This document shows positions 34,939-44,532 of a DNA stretch of 64,000 nucleotides, piece by piece. The stretch comes from Pseudomonadota bacterium (GTDB lineage: Bacteria > Pseudomonadota > Gammaproteobacteria > Xanthomonadales > Xanthomonadaceae): positions 124,001 through 188,000 of the forward strand of contig JAFEBX010000009.1 in assembly GCA_018242425.1 (NCBI GenBank), written 5' to 3'. A program made the translations under genes and the position numbers. Position 1 is the first letter of the stretch. Every line of letters begins with the position of its first letter. The notes below the pieces were generated by a model. It was not told the DNA's origin, ran no database searches, and was given only the letters and a program-made list of their open reading frames with translations.

Positions 34939-35833
34939 GCCAGAAGTCATAGAAGTTGAACCAGTTGTAGGGTGCCTGATGCACGTAATGTTCCAGCCGC
35001 GTGGCGTAACGCTGGATGAGCGCGGCCAGCGCTTCGGCGCGGGCCTGGCGCGGGATGTCGATCTGTTCACTGAACAGTTCGAACGACAGGTCGTAGTGGT
35101 TGCCGCCGCGATAGAGGCCGAAACCCAGCGCCACCGGCACCTTGAGCGCGGAGGCGATCAGCCATGGCGAGGTCGGGAAGCGCGCCGTGCCGCCGAGGAA
35201 CTGCGCCGGCAGCCAGGGCTCGCCGGGACGCACGCGGTCCACCAGCAGCGAGACCAGCGCGCCTTCCGACAAGGCGTGCTGGATGTCCATCACGATCGAC
35301 GGGCCGTCCTGCGAGGCATCGATGATGTTGGCGGCGAGTTGCGGGTTGAGCGCGTCCAGCAGCTGCGTCATCGCCGGGCTCTGTTTCTTGTCGAGCACGA
35401 TCTTGATCGTATAGTCGGGTCGCCGCGTCGCCAGGACGCGCAGCACTTCGAAACTGCCATGGTGCGAGCCGAACAGCAGGACGCCGCGCTTCTGGTCGAG
35501 GGCGGCGTGCAATTGGTCGAGACCGTCGACGCGCACGTCGAAACGATCGATCGGGCCGCCGAGCAGGAACACGCGATCGAGGATGGTCGATGCGAAGGTG
35601 TGGACATGGCGCGCGCCATCCCACCAGTTGGTCCTGCGTCCCAATGCGCGCTGCAGGTAGTCCTGCGAAGATCGCCGCTCAGGTCCGCGCTTGACCAGGA
35701 AGTAGGCGGTGATCGGGAACAGCAGCAGGCGGGCGACACGGCGGCCGGCGCGGCGCGCGATGGTGCGGATCAGCCACAAGGCGAACATGCCGCCGCCTTC
35801 GGGACGATCCGTCCAGGTCTGGGGCTTGCTCAT
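34847..35833 (-). CDS. LpxL/HtrB-like lysophospholipid acyltransferase
   Basis: 328 residues, bacterial lipid A acyltransferase fold. Hydrophobic N-terminal segment (LLLFPITAYFLV), catalytic H-x4-E in SHHGSFEVLR, and the family end APYNWFNFYDFW. It probably transfers an acyl or polyene chain to the pigment's lipid anchor. The start at 35833 overlaps the previous stop (ATGA). The last 30 or so codons overlap the LolA gene's signal peptide coding region in another frame, which is unusually long (about 90 nt). Confidence 0.85.
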   Translation of the reverse strand: MSKPQTWTDRPEGGGMFALWLIRTIARRAGRRVARLLLFPITAYFLVKRGPERRSSQDYLQRALGRRTNWWDGARHVHTFASTILDRVFLLGGPIDRFDVRVDGLDQLHAALDQKRGVLLFGSHHGSFEVLRVLATRRPDYTIKIVLDKKQSPAMTQLLDALNPQLAANIIDASQDGPSIVMDIQHALSEGALVSLLVDRVRPGEPWLPAQFLGGTARFPTSPWLIASALKVPVALGFGLYRGGNHYDLSFELFSEQIDIPRQARAEALAALIQRYATRLEHYVHQAPYNWFNFYDFWHDDEGHTFDDAAVQRRTAAARAGGDAGDRG

Positions 35834-36111
35834 GCCGATGCGATATCGCCGCTGGCGATGAGTGCGTCGCCACGCAGGACGCGGAATTTCCAGCCGCGCG
35901 TCGCCGCTTCGATGGCGATCTCGGCATCCTGTTCCGGCAACAGCGGTTGCACGAACTTCACCTGCGCCAGCTTGATCGGCGCGGCGATCAAGCCGTGTTC
36001 GCGCTCGATCGCCTGCTGCACGTGATCGAGGATCACCACGCCCGGCACGATCGGGCGCCCCGGGAAATGTCCGGGCAACGCCGGATGATCGGCGGCGACG
36101 CGGAACTTCAT
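35830..36111 (-). CDS. Small hotdog dehydratase (FabZ/ApeI-like)
   Basis: 93 residues, short for a hotdog domain (FabZ is about 150). It carries the FabZ motif GHFPGRPIVPGVVILDH with the catalytic His, then the expected strand-rich core. By analogy with ApeI/ApeP it may be the catalytic partner of the 140-residue hotdog protein at 31500-31922. It starts 4 nt inside the PlsC gene and its stop overlaps the acyltransferase start. Too short for the ordinary fatty acid dehydratase, so pigment-specific. Confidence 0.8.
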   Translation of the reverse strand: MKFRVAADHPALPGHFPGRPIVPGVVILDHVQQAIEREHGLIAAPIKLAQVKFVQPLLPEQDAEIAIEAATRGWKFRVLRGDALIASGDIASA

Positions 36112-36902
36112 CCGACGCGGCCGCCGTTCTCGAGCAGCGCCAGCACTTGTGCGTGCGCGGCCTGCGCCAACGCGTTGCGGTCGCGGATGCCACCCTCTCC
36201 CGTGGTCGCGATCGGCGTGCCGAAGCGCAACTTGATCGGGCCCGGATTGACCGCGAAGCCATCGCTCGGCAAGACCTGGCGCGCGCCATCGAGCGATACC
36301 GGCAACACCTCGACGCCGGCACGGATCGCCGATTCGAACGGACCAGCCTTGAACTCGGCGACGGTGCCATCGCGGCTGCGCGTGCCTTCCGGGAACACGC
36401 ACAATTGCCAGCCTTCGGACAGCATCGCCGCCGCGGCCTTCAACATCGCCGGCGCGGCGCGCGGATTGTCGCGATCGATGAACAGCATGCCGGTCGATTT
36501 CGCGTACCAGCCGACGAAGGGCATCCGCGTCATCTCCTGCTTGAGCAGGAAGCGCAATGGCACCGGCACCGCCATGAACAGGCTGCAGATGTCGATCACC
36601 GACTGGTGGTTGCTGACGATCAGGTGCGGCCGCGACCAGTCGATGGCGTCCGCGCCCTGCACGTCGAAGCGGGTGGTGGCTGGCCCCAGCAGGCCCGGTG
36701 CCCACAGCTTCGACGCCATCCGCAACGGACGCCGGGCGTCGCCGGTCAGCTTGAGCACGATGATGGCCAGCAGGATGCAACCCGCCGTCCACACCAGGGT
36801 GAACGCGAATTGCAGCAGGTTCCACGCCTTGCGCCACAAAGGCCGGCGCGGCGCGGCGCGCCCGGTGTCGAGCGTTTCCATTTTCACGAACTGTCCGTCC
36901 AT
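36108..36902 (-). CDS. 1-acyl-glycerol-3-phosphate acyltransferase family (PlsC-like)
   Basis: 264 residues. One hydrophobic segment at about 35-55, catalytic NHQSVID (the H-x4-D motif) and the substrate motif FPEGTRSRDG. Such PlsC-like proteins are common in aryl polyene and xanthomonadin clusters and are expected to esterify the pigment to a glycerol-type acceptor rather than to serve phospholipid synthesis. Start ATG at 36902, with METLDTG at 36881 as an alternative. A 57-bp gap separates it from the upstream membrane protein, possibly with an internal promoter. Confidence 0.88.
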   Translation of the reverse strand: MDGQFVKMETLDTGRAAPRRPLWRKAWNLLQFAFTLVWTAGCILLAIIVLKLTGDARRPLRMASKLWAPGLLGPATTRFDVQGADAIDWSRPHLIVSNHQSVIDICSLFMAVPVPLRFLLKQEMTRMPFVGWYAKSTGMLFIDRDNPRAAPAMLKAAAAMLSEGWQLCVFPEGTRSRDGTVAEFKAGPFESAIRAGVEVLPVSLDGARQVLPSDGFAVNPGPIKLRFGTPIATTGEGGIRDRNALAQAAHAQVLALLENGGRVG

Positions 36903-36959
36903 CCCCGTCGGATCAGCAAATTTGGCGCACTAGGATACCGTCCCGGACGGCCGCCTTCC

Positions 36960-37643
36960 TCAATGGAAGATCCCGGTCCATTTTTCCCGGGGGATCTTCG
37001 CCAGTTTGCGCAGGTAATCCAGCGGCCCGTCGTAGCGGCCGGGGAAGCGCTGCTGGCGGAAGATGAATTCGCCGACCAGGGTAGCCACGACCGGCACATA
37101 GATGCCCCAGGTATCGACCGTGGCGGCGACTTCCGGGCTCAGCGGCCACGGCGGGGCGATGCCGAGGCGCTCCAGCGCCCCCCCCGGTACCGTGTTCAGC
37201 GCGAGGACCAGGTTGAGCAACGACAGTCCGCCAAGCAGGCCGGCCCACAGCCGGGTCACGTTGGTCGCATAGGTGCGGATGTCGGGCGCAAGCTCCGCGG
37301 CAGGCTGACCCTCGATGAGCGCCACCATCCGCACCACCAGCGGGATCCGCCCGCGAACCAGGGTCCGCGCGAACAACGAGCAGGCCAAGACCAGGAACAG
37401 GCTGGGCATCAGCAGCAGGACCGGCACCGCGCAAACCGATCCCGCCAGCAGCCACGCCGCCGCGATCCAGGCCAGCGCCAGCAACCACGCGCGCGGGCGC
37501 AAGGCCAACAGGCCGCGGATGAAGACGATGATGGCGAGCAGGCCCAGCGCCAACGCCGCCAGGCGCGGGCTGTCGACGCTCAATGCGCGATGGGCGACCA
37601 CGAAGTAGGCCAGCAACGCGGCGATCCGCAGCAGCGCCGCCAT
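36960..37643 (-). CDS. COG4648-type integral membrane protein
   Basis: 227 residues with six or so hydrophobic segments in residues 1-120 and 140-200, and a basic soluble end (RFPGRYDGPLDYLRKLAKIPREKW). Membrane proteins of this type regularly accompany aryl polyene genes between ACP and acyltransferases; the function is unknown. The start at 37643 (MAALLRI) lies 10 nt after the ACP stop. A longer frame upstream would lie inside the ACP gene and is rejected. Confidence 0.8.
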   Translation of the reverse strand: MAALLRIAALLAYFVVAHRALSVDSPRLAALALGLLAIIVFIRGLLALRPRAWLLALAWIAAAWLLAGSVCAVPVLLLMPSLFLVLACSLFARTLVRGRIPLVVRMVALIEGQPAAELAPDIRTYATNVTRLWAGLLGGLSLLNLVLALNTVPGGALERLGIAPPWPLSPEVAATVDTWGIYVPVVATLVGEFIFRQQRFPGRYDGPLDYLRKLAKIPREKWTGIFH

Positions 37644-37653
37644 GGCCGGGCGA

Positions 37654-37935
37654 TCAGGCAGCAGGGCTGTGCTGGGATGACTGCTGGACGTAATCCGACA
37701 GCGCGCGCAGCGAGGCGAAGATCTTGCGGTTGTCCTCGTTGTCGGAACGCAACTGCAGGCCGTACTTCTTCGAAATGGCCAGCGACAACTCCAGCGCATC
37801 GATGGAATCCAGGCCCAGCCCGGTGTTGAACAGCGGCGCCTCGGGATCGATGCCCGCCGGATCGACGTCTTCCAGGTTCAGGCTTTCGACCAGCAGTTCG
37901 GCGAGTTCGCGTTCGGCAGCGGTTTGATCGGACAT
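37654..37935 (-). CDS. Acyl carrier protein of the pigment cluster
   Basis: 93 residues. The phosphopantetheine serine is in GLGLDSIDALEL (Ser44), with acidic helix II and the hydrophobic DPEAPLF..GLGLDS pattern of carrier proteins. It is the only ACP of the cluster, whereas many aryl polyene clusters encode two. It should be loaded with 3-hydroxybenzoate by the ligase at 52099-53469 and modified by the phosphopantetheinyl transferase next to that ligase. First gene of the right-hand operon; divergent from the second halogenase-like gene across 77 bp. Confidence 0.9.
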   Translation of the reverse strand: MSDQTAAERELAELLVESLNLEDVDPAGIDPEAPLFNTGLGLDSIDALELSLAISKKYGLQLRSDNEDNRKIFASLRALSDYVQQSSQHSPAA

Positions 37936-37997
37936 GCATTCCACCCGTTGTATTCAGTGTAGCGAGGCCGATGTTCCGGACCGTCGCCGGCAGACGG

Positions 37998-38003
37998 TAT
38001 TAT
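37998..38003 (+). promoter_or_regulatory. Candidate -10 box for the halogenase-xanB2 pair
   Basis: TATTAT ends 9 nt before the start codon at 38013, so the message would be leaderless or nearly so. No clear -35. It lies in the 77-bp divergent region that must also carry the promoter of the ACP operon on the other strand. Confidence 0.4.
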
Positions 38004-38012
38004 GCCTTGCGT

Positions 38013-39371
38013 ATGGAATCTTCCGAAATCCGGCCCGAGCGCCATCCCGACTCCGACAACACGACCGACGTCACGCTCCGGACCTGCGACGTGCTGGTGA
38101 TCGGCGGCGGCCCCGCCGGCAGCACCGCGTCCACGCTGCTGGCACGCGAGGGCTGGAACGTCGTCATGCTGGAGAAGGACGCGCATCCGCGCTTCCACAT
38201 CGGCGAGTCGCTGCTGCCGCAGAACATGCCGATCCTCGAGCGCCTCGGCGTCCACGACGCCGTGCGTGATTGCAGCACGCTCAAGCTCGGCGCCGACTTC
38301 CCCAATGACGACGGCGGCTACGAAGTCTTCGATTTCCGCAAGAGCTACCGCCCGCAATCCGGGCACGCCTTCCAGGTCAAGCGCGCCGATTTCGACAAGA
38401 TCCTGTGGGACAACGCGATCGCCGCCGGCGTCGATGCCCGCGACAACGCCAAGGTCGATCGCGTCGACTTCGCCGATGGCGGCGCCATCACCGTGCATGC
38501 CGGCGGACAACGCTTCCAGCCGCGCTACCTGCTCGATGCCAGCGGCCGCGACACCTTCCTCGGCGGCAAGCTCGGGCTCAAGCGCAAGAACCCGCGCCAT
38601 GCCTCGGCGGCGATCTTCAGCCACTACCGCGGCGTGCAGCGGCGCGAAGGCCGCGATGCCGGCAACGTCAGCATCTACCGCCACGCCCACGGCTGGATCT
38701 GGGTGATCCCGCTTTCCGATGGCGTCACCAGCGTCGGCGCGGTGTGCTTCCCCGACTACCTCAAGCAGCGCAAGGGCAGCCAGGAGGAATTCCTGATGCA
38801 GACGCTGATGGGCGTGCGCGAACTCGATTCGCGCATGAAGGATGCCGAACGGGTCGCGCCGATCCACGTCACCGGCAACTACGCCTACGAGTGCACGCGC
38901 ATGCACGGCCGCCACTGGACGCTGCTCGGCGACGCCTATTCCTTCGTCGACCCGATGTTTTCGTCGGGCGTGTTCCTGGCGATGAAGTCGGCCGAGGACT
39001 GCGCCGGCATGGTCGATCGCATCCTGCGGGAACCGCAACGCGAAGCGGCGTTGCAGCGACAGTTCCAGCGCTATTTCGATCGCGGCCTCGACGAATTCAA
39101 GTGGTTCATCTACCGCTTCACCTCGCCGACCATGAAGCACCTGTTCGCCAACCGCCGCGACGTCCTCGGGGTCGAACGCGCCGTCGTTTCGATGCTCAGC
39201 GGCGACGTCTTCGATGCCAAGCCCATCCTGCGCCGCCTGCGCATCTTCCGCGCGATCTATGCGATCACCTCCTTGAGCATGTCCGGCAAGGCGATCGCGG
39301 CGTGGCGCAACCGCCGCCGCCAGCTCGGTGTCGAGATGCGCGAGGAAACGCTGCAGGGAGACGCGCCATGA
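38013..39371 (+). CDS. Flavin-dependent halogenase-like oxidoreductase (second)
   Basis: 452 residues. FAD motif VLVIGGGPAGSTAS, then PRFHIGESLLPQNMPILERL (halogenase-type) and HGWIWVIPLSDGVTS, giving W-x-W-x-I-P. A lysine in LKLGADFPNDD is in the position expected for the catalytic lysine of phenol-type halogenases. With the first copy at 23412 this makes two distinct halogenase-like enzymes in one pigment cluster, suggesting bromination at different positions or one oxygenase. The start at 38013 is chosen over a start 14 codons upstream. The stop overlaps xanB2 (ATGA), so they are coupled. Confidence 0.83.
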   Translation: MESSEIRPERHPDSDNTTDVTLRTCDVLVIGGGPAGSTASTLLAREGWNVVMLEKDAHPRFHIGESLLPQNMPILERLGVHDAVRDCSTLKLGADFPNDDGGYEVFDFRKSYRPQSGHAFQVKRADFDKILWDNAIAAGVDARDNAKVDRVDFADGGAITVHAGGQRFQPRYLLDASGRDTFLGGKLGLKRKNPRHASAAIFSHYRGVQRREGRDAGNVSIYRHAHGWIWVIPLSDGVTSVGAVCFPDYLKQRKGSQEEFLMQTLMGVRELDSRMKDAERVAPIHVTGNYAYECTRMHGRHWTLLGDAYSFVDPMFSSGVFLAMKSAEDCAGMVDRILREPQREAALQRQFQRYFDRGLDEFKWFIYRFTSPTMKHLFANRRDVLGVERAVVSMLSGDVFDAKPILRRLRIFRAIYAITSLSMSGKAIAAWRNRRRQLGVEMREETLQGDAP

Positions 39372-40336
39372 GCCGCCTGCAGGTTGATTACGTTCCGGCC
39401 GATACGCTGGATGCCGAACTCGCGCGCGACGACACCCTGGCGGTGATCGGTTTTGCCGGACATCCCGCCGCCCATGTCGACCCGCGCTACCTGCGCGTGC
39501 CACTGCAACCGCAGGTCGCCGCACCGCTGGAGGTCTGGCGCAGCGGGCCCGGCGTGCGCCATGGCCGCGACGGCAACGTCGCCTGGGCCAGCGACGGCGC
39601 GCTCACCTTCGGCGCCATCGAGATCGAGGAGGGCGACGGCGGTCTGATGCGGGCCTCCGAGGACGCCTACCGGCAACTGACGGATTTCGTCCGCGACAGC
39701 GATACCCCGCACCTGCTGCGGGTGTGGAATTACCTCGATTCGATCACCGTCGGCGATGGCGACATCGAACGCTATCGCCAGTTCTGCGTCGGTCGCGCCC
39801 ACGGGCTCGGCGATTTCGATGCGCAGCTGCTGCCAGCCGCCACCGCGATCGGTCGCTGCGACACCGCGCACGTGCTGCAGGTGTACTGGCTGTCCGGCGC
39901 CGCGCCCGGAACCCCGGTGGAAAATCCGCGCCAGGTCAGCGCCTACAACTACCCGCGCCAGTACGGCCCGCAAGCGCCGAGCTTCGCCCGTGCCATGCTG
40001 CCGCCGGCCGGCAGTGACATGCCGTTGCTGCTGTCGGGTACGGCGGCGGTGGTCGGCCACGCCTCGCAACACGCCAGCGACCTGGTCGAACAGGTCCACG
40101 AAACCTTCCGCAACTTCGATGCCCTGATCGGCGCCGCACGCGCGAAGCGCCCCGACCTTCCCGGGAAATTCGGCAGTGGCGCGCGGCTCAAGGTCTATGT
40201 GCGTGATGCCGGCGACCTCGAACTGGTCGATCGCACCCTGCGCGGCGTGCTCGGGCCGGATGTTCATTACATCGTGCTGCACGCGGCCATCTGCCGGCGC
40301 GAACTGGCGATCGAGATCGACGGCGTCCACGTCTGA
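39368..40336 (+). CDS. xanB2: XanB2-like chorismatase (3-hydroxybenzoate-forming)
   Basis: 322 residues, chorismatase (FkbO/Hyg5/XanB2) family. The family core is visible in LLRVWNYLDSITVGDGDIERYRQFCVGR, LQVYWLSGAAPGTPVENPRQVSAYNYPRQYGP and the end DVHYIVLHAAICRRELAIEIDG. XanB2 in Xanthomonas converts chorismate to 3- and 4-hydroxybenzoate, feeding xanthomonadin and ubiquinone synthesis. This explains why no phenylalanine/tyrosine ammonia-lyase is in the cluster. The start overlaps the halogenase stop by 4 nt. hemB and aroE follow; AroE helps supply the chorismate it uses. Confidence 0.88.
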   Translation: MSRLQVDYVPADTLDAELARDDTLAVIGFAGHPAAHVDPRYLRVPLQPQVAAPLEVWRSGPGVRHGRDGNVAWASDGALTFGAIEIEEGDGGLMRASEDAYRQLTDFVRDSDTPHLLRVWNYLDSITVGDGDIERYRQFCVGRAHGLGDFDAQLLPAATAIGRCDTAHVLQVYWLSGAAPGTPVENPRQVSAYNYPRQYGPQAPSFARAMLPPAGSDMPLLLSGTAAVVGHASQHASDLVEQVHETFRNFDALIGAARAKRPDLPGKFGSGARLKVYVRDAGDLELVDRTLRGVLGPDVHYIVLHAAICRRELAIEIDGVHV

Positions 40337-40370
40337 GACCGGGTTCAAAGTCCCATTCACGTTGCGGCGC

Positions 40371-41375
<1,005 letters not shown>

Positions 41376-41380
41376 ACAAC

Positions 41381-42217
41381 ATGACGCTGCCCCATTACGC
41401 CGTCCTCGGCGCACCTGTCGCGCATTCGCTTTCGCCGCGCATCCACGCCGAATTCGCGCGCCAGTGCGGCATCGACATGCTCTACGTGGCGATCGACACC
41501 GCTGCGGACGGCTTCGACGCGACGCTCGAACGCTTCCAGCGCGCCGGCGGCATCGGCGCCAATGTCACCGCGCCCGACAAGATCGCCGCTGCTGCCGCCG
41601 CGCAATCGCTGAGCCCGCGCGCGCGTCGCGCCGGTGCAGTGAACACGCTGGCGTGGCGCGAAAGCCACTGGCATGGCGACATCACCGATGGCAGCGGATT
41701 GATCCGCGACCTGCGCGAACGCCGCGAAGTCGACCTGTTCCACAAGCGCGTGCTGATGCTGGGTGCCGGTGGCGCCGCGCGCGCCGTTGCGCCGGCCTTG
41801 CTCGATGCCGACATCGCGCAACTGGTCGTCGCCAATCGCACGCGCGCCAATGCCTGGGACTTGGTCGACCAGTTGCACGACAGCGAGCGCGCCATCGCCT
41901 GCACCCTCGAGGAACTGCCGGGCATGGGCAGCTTCGACCTGGTATTGAGCGCGGTGCCGCCCGGCGAAGATGGATCGATCCCGGACTATCCGCCGTCGAT
42001 CCTCGGCGATGAAACCACCGCGATCGACCTCAACTACGGCGCACGCGCCCTGCCCTTCCTCGCCTGGGCCAGGAACCACGGCTGCACCCGCACCAGCGAC
42101 GGCCTCGGCATGCTGGTGGAACAGGCCGCCGACAGTTTCGAACTGTGGCATGGCGTGCGTCCGCAGACCGAAACGGTGTACACGCAACTGCGGATGGGCG
42201 GCTCGCTGGCGGGTTGA
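41381..42217 (+). CDS. aroE: Shikimate dehydrogenase
   Basis: 278 residues. Substrate-binding and catalytic elements are present: SLSPRIH, the catalytic Lys in GANVTAPDK, the NADP site LGAGGAARAV, and AVNTLAW. It reduces 3-dehydroshikimate with NADPH in the pathway to chorismate. The start at 41381 follows the hemB stop by 5 nt, so the two are co-transcribed. A longer in-frame upstream extension lies within hemB and is rejected. It lies near xanB2, which consumes chorismate. Confidence 0.93.
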   Translation: MTLPHYAVLGAPVAHSLSPRIHAEFARQCGIDMLYVAIDTAADGFDATLERFQRAGGIGANVTAPDKIAAAAAAQSLSPRARRAGAVNTLAWRESHWHGDITDGSGLIRDLRERREVDLFHKRVLMLGAGGAARAVAPALLDADIAQLVVANRTRANAWDLVDQLHDSERAIACTLEELPGMGSFDLVLSAVPPGEDGSIPDYPPSILGDETTAIDLNYGARALPFLAWARNHGCTRTSDGLGMLVEQAADSFELWHGVRPQTETVYTQLRMGGSLAG

Positions 42218-42229
42218 TCCGCGGCGACG

Positions 42230-43546
42230 CTACAACAGCCCTTCGCGCTTCACCCGCAGATAGCGCTCCACCAGCGCACCCGGCAATTCCTCGCAGGTCA
42301 CGTCGAGCACGGTGACGCGCTGGCGACGCAGCGCGTCGTGCACGGCGGTGCGTTGCTGCAGATAGCGCGCGGCGGCACCGGCGCGCAGCGCATCTTCCAG
42401 CTCATGTACTTCGCCATTCGCTGCGATATCCAGCGACTGTTCGCGCAGGCTGGCGACGATCACCAGGTGGCGCGATTGCAGCATGCGGATCGCGGCGAGC
42501 ATGTCGTCGCTGTCCTCGTCGCGCAGGTTGGTGACCCAGATCAGCAGGCCGCGGCGGCGCTGGCGTCGCGACAGTTCGGTCGCTGCGGCAAGGAAATCGG
42601 TGGCAACGGGCTGTGGCTGCAGGTCGTAGGTCTGCGCGAGCAGGGTGTCGATCGCGCCCATGCCGCGTTGCGGCGCCACCCAGCGCCGCTCGCCACCACT
42701 GGCGAACAGGCCGACGGCATCGCCCTGGCGCAACGCGAGATAGGACACCACCAGCGCGGCATCGAGGGTGCGGTCGAAATGCGACAACTCGCCATCGCGC
42801 GCCAGCATGCGGCGCCCGGTATCGACGCAGAGGATCACCTGCTGGTTCTTTTCGTCCTGGTATTCGCGCGAGATCAGCTTGCCCACGCGCGAACTCGCCT
42901 TCCAGTCGATCTGGCGCAGGCTGTCGCCCTCGCGGTATTCGCGCATCTGGTGGAAGTCGGTGCCCTCGCCGCGCCGGCGCTTGATGTGCACGCCGACCAT
43001 CCGCGAAGCCTGCTCGGCACCTAGCAATGCGAGATGGGTGAGCGGGGCGAAATTGGGGAAGACGCGCACGTTGCGCGTCTCGCCGGACAGGCGCGCCTGT
43101 CGCCACAAGCGCAGCGGAGAACCCAATACCAGCTGCACGCGCCCGAAGCTGGCGTTGCCACGCTCCGATGGACGCAGGCGATAGTCGAACCGGACGACGC
43201 GATCACGTGGCAACGTCATCCGTCGCGGCAATCCCTCCGCGAACCATGCGCCGGGATGGAGATCGTGCACGGCAACGCGCACGCGCCGCGATGCCCGCAG
43301 TTCCAGCGCGACATCGCGCTGCACGCCCAGCGGCAGCACGTCGGGCAACTGGCGGCGCACCGCCGGTGTCGGCAGCAGTCGCAGCAGCAACAAGTCGAGC
43401 AGTGCCAGCACCGCGATGCCGGCACCGGCGATCCACCACCACATGTGCGGCACCAGCCACAGGCTGGCCGCGAGCCCGAGCATCGCCCACGCCGCGATGA
43501 TCGCCACCAGCCACGGTGAAGGTCGCTGCCAGCCGCGTGCACTCAT
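42230..43546 (-). CDS. DUF58 domain protein with vWA-like fold
   Basis: 438 residues. Two N-terminal transmembrane segments (residues 12-52), a strand-rich middle region (about 60-190), then the DUF58 signature GEGTDFHQMREYREGDSLRQIDWKASSR near residues 210-240 followed by a von Willebrand-like domain (VILCVDTGRRM). DUF58 proteins are partners of MoxR ATPases. It is last of six overlapping genes; its start overlaps the MoxR stop by 4 nt. Probably inner membrane. Its role is thought to be cell-envelope or protein-complex assembly, but this is not known for this operon. Confidence 0.9.
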   Translation of the reverse strand: MSARGWQRPSPWLVAIIAAWAMLGLAASLWLVPHMWWWIAGAGIAVLALLDLLLLRLLPTPAVRRQLPDVLPLGVQRDVALELRASRRVRVAVHDLHPGAWFAEGLPRRMTLPRDRVVRFDYRLRPSERGNASFGRVQLVLGSPLRLWRQARLSGETRNVRVFPNFAPLTHLALLGAEQASRMVGVHIKRRRGEGTDFHQMREYREGDSLRQIDWKASSRVGKLISREYQDEKNQQVILCVDTGRRMLARDGELSHFDRTLDAALVVSYLALRQGDAVGLFASGGERRWVAPQRGMGAIDTLLAQTYDLQPQPVATDFLAAATELSRRQRRRGLLIWVTNLRDEDSDDMLAAIRMLQSRHLVIVASLREQSLDIAANGEVHELEDALRAGAAARYLQQRTAVHDALRRQRVTVLDVTCEELPGALVERYLRVKREGLL

Positions 43547-44532
43547 TGCCGCGGCGCTTCCACCCGCGCCAGCAGCGCGTGCAACACGGCATCGACATCC
43601 TGTCCTTCGATCTGCAATTCCGGCGCCAGCGCGATGCGGTGGCGCAAGGCCGGCTTGGCGACTTCGCGGATGTCGTCGGGGGTGACGAAATCGCGACCCG
43701 ACAGCACCGCCTGCGCGCGCGCCGCGCGCACCAGCGCCAGGCTGCCGCGCGGACCGGCGCCGAGCGCGATGCCCGGCCACTTGCGCGTCGCCGCGACGAT
43801 GCGGACGGCGTAATCGACCACGGCATCATCGAGCTGCACCAAGGCCGTGCCCAGCTGCAGGCCGACGATCTGTTCCGGCGAACTCACGCGCTGCACCTGC
43901 GCCAGATCGAAATCGGAGGCGACGCGACCGCTGCTGATCTCGGCCACCATGCGCTTTTCGTCGGACAGCGACGGATAGTCGATCAGGATCTTGACGAGGA
44001 AGCGATCGAGCTGCGCCTCGGGCAACGGATAGGTGCCTTCCTGTTCCACCGGGTTCTGCGTCGCCAGGGTCATGAACGGCGGCGCCAGCGGATAGCTGCG
44101 GCCCTCGATGGTGACCTGGCGTTCCTGCATCACTTCCAGCAACGCCGATTGCGTCTTGGCCGGCGCGCGGTTCACTTCGTCCGCGAGCAGCAGGTGGGTG
44201 AACACCGGGCCGCGGCGGATCATGAAGCTGGTCGTCTTCGGATCGTAGAAGGCGTGGCCGCTGACGTCGCTCGGCATCAGGTCGGGCGTGAACTGCACGC
44301 GCGCGAAATTGCACCCGAGCGCCTGCGACAACGCGCGCACCAGCAGCGTCTTGCCGAGGCCGGGCACGCCTTCGATCAAGGCATGGCCACCGGCGATCAG
44401 CGTCAGCAGGATCTGGTCGAGCACCTGCGGCTGGCCGATGAAGGCTTTCGACACCTGTTCGCGAATCGCCGCGACCTGCGCGACCAGGGCATCACCGGTG
44501 ATGGGAGTCTGCTGCGGAGTTGTATCGGTCAT
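43543..44532 (-). CDS. MoxR family AAA+ ATPase
   Basis: 329 residues. Walker A GVPGLGKT, Walker B LLLADEVNRAPAK, sensor 1 ATQNPVEQEGTYPLPEAQLDRF and the C-terminal lid are all intact. MoxR proteins are chaperone-like ATPases that act with vWA/DUF58 proteins to assemble or activate complexes. Start at 44532 overlaps the DUF4350 stop (44529); the stop overlaps the DUF58 start. Central gene of the operon 48964-42230. Confidence 0.95.
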   Translation of the reverse strand: MTDTTPQQTPITGDALVAQVAAIREQVSKAFIGQPQVLDQILLTLIAGGHALIEGVPGLGKTLLVRALSQALGCNFARVQFTPDLMPSDVSGHAFYDPKTTSFMIRRGPVFTHLLLADEVNRAPAKTQSALLEVMQERQVTIEGRSYPLAPPFMTLATQNPVEQEGTYPLPEAQLDRFLVKILIDYPSLSDEKRMVAEISSGRVASDFDLAQVQRVSSPEQIVGLQLGTALVQLDDAVVDYAVRIVAATRKWPGIALGAGPRGSLALVRAARAQAVLSGRDFVTPDDIREVAKPALRHRIALAPELQIEGQDVDAVLHALLARVEAPRQ

